The position numbers and the translations under genes were made by a program. A stretch of DNA of 6,650 bases. Origin: Dehalococcoidales bacterium (lineage in GTDB: Bacteria; Chloroflexota; Dehalococcoidia; Dehalococcoidales; Fen-1064). Below the pieces are notes generated by a model. It was not told where the DNA came from. It ran no database searches and saw only the letters and a list, made by a program, of their open reading frames with translations. The DNA lies in NCBI GenBank assembly GCA_030667735.1, contig DAOUVG010000089.1, positions 1 to 6,650 on the forward strand, written 5' to 3'. Position 1 is the first letter of the stretch, and every line of letters starts with the position of its first letter. Shown piece by piece: positions 6,303 to 6,650 of the stretch.

Positions 6303-6650
6303 CTAATTTTTGGGCAGGGAATCGGGAGAAGTGCCGGACCCCCGTCTGGTAGTTACCGTCTTCCCATCCCTTTTCTTCGCGTTGACCAGAGCGGCGATCT
6401 TCCTGTATTCGCCGAGAACAAGTAGAGCTCAGGGCGCGATGAGACACAAGGTGAATCCAAACGGAGTTTTCACGAATTCGGCGAAGTGGCCGAAGAGCGG
6501 AACATAGAGACAGACTCTACCTGTAACCGCCTGTGACCGTACAGTATAGCTGTCCTCAGCCTCAACCCCATCTCCCTTGGTTTGAAAACTCAGTGTGTTG
6601 TCCTCTTCCAACACTGACACCACGCGGTGTGTAATCAAGAGGTCTGGCTG
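6303..6650 (-). pseudogene. Second SipW-like signal peptidase, 3' part, interrupted by an in-frame TGA
   Basis: The frame enters from the right edge as QPDLLITHRVV and aligns with the neighbouring peptidase from its catalytic His region onward. THRV gives the histidine (codon 6627-6629) and TKGDGVEAED the aspartate (6570-6572); the serine motif lies outside the window. At KTPFGFTLCLIAP a TGA (6429-6431) intervenes, yet the same frame continues with ALLVLGEYRKIAALVNAKKRD to a TAG at 6303-6305. Both sides match the intact copy (KTPLGMVLLMGVP-A-VLIVAGEMRNI) with no gap, the TGA taking the place of one alanine. The 73 visible codons before the TGA would end mid-way through the second membrane helix and lose the basic tail. 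A recent nonsense mutation (for instance GGA to TGA) or an assembly error explains this best. If translated, the short form keeps His and Asp and could still fold. It heads the same leftward transcription unit. Confidence 0.8.

Noticed and set aside
6303..6431. Frameshift in the second signal peptidase
   Set aside because: Rechecking codon by codon showed that the downstream homologous tail is in the same frame as the upstream part, so only a nonsense codon is needed.
6423..6440. Selenocysteine or recoded TGA in the second signal peptidase
   Set aside because: The intact paralogue has alanine at this position, not cysteine; I see no clear hairpin directly after the TGA; and TGA ends the DUF5305-like gene in a sensible place.
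1..6650. CRISPR array, insertion sequence ends or phage genes
   Set aside because: No regularly spaced non-coding repeats, no terminal inverted repeats flanking a transposase, and no phage-like proteins were seen; the only regular repeat is the coding TPR series.

Overview
The window looks bacterial. The lipoprotein start has a Shine-Dalgarno sequence, there is a lipobox, and sigma-70-like promoters sit in the divergent intergenic region. By eye the GC content is slightly above 50%. The ER/archaeal-type (S26B, SipW-like) signal peptidases next to a DUF5305-like membrane protein, together with an enoyl-CoA hydratase tail, fit Chloroflexota (for example Dehalococcoidia-related lineages). This assignment is inference; an archaeal relative is less likely but not excluded by the sequence alone.

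Layout. Positions 1-266 (+) hold the C-terminal end of an enoyl-CoA hydratase/isomerase. Positions 267-529 hold no gene I can support. Positions 530-2680 (-) encode a large secreted/membrane protein with a signal peptide, a helical domain, three beta-rich Ig-like segments, one transmembrane helix and a DUF4129-like cytoplasmic tail. Positions 2681-2999 are a divergent control region with a promoter for each neighbour and a GGTATCA-type palindrome on the -10 element of the rightward one. Positions 3000-3977 (+) encode a lipoprotein with seven exactly contiguous 34-residue TPRs. Nineteen bases later, convergent, 3997-5628 (-) encodes a bitopic membrane protein whose ectodomain is a tandem duplication of a DUF5305-like unit. 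Thirteen bases upstream of it is a complete SipW-like signal peptidase (5642-6280, -). Twenty-two bases further upstream is the 3' part of a second, paralogous signal peptidase (6303-6650, -), interrupted by one in-frame TGA.

How they may work together. The three rightmost minus-strand reading frames look like one transcription unit devoted to export and maturation of surface proteins: peptidase copy 1 (broken), peptidase copy 2 (intact), and a DUF5305-like partner. SipW-type peptidases elsewhere process TasA/camelysin-like matrix proteins, so substrates may be encoded just beyond the right edge. The TPR lipoprotein and the Ig-like/DUF4129 protein are also envelope proteins, so 530-6650 reads as a cell-envelope locus. 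The enoyl-CoA hydratase belongs to a separate metabolic unit.
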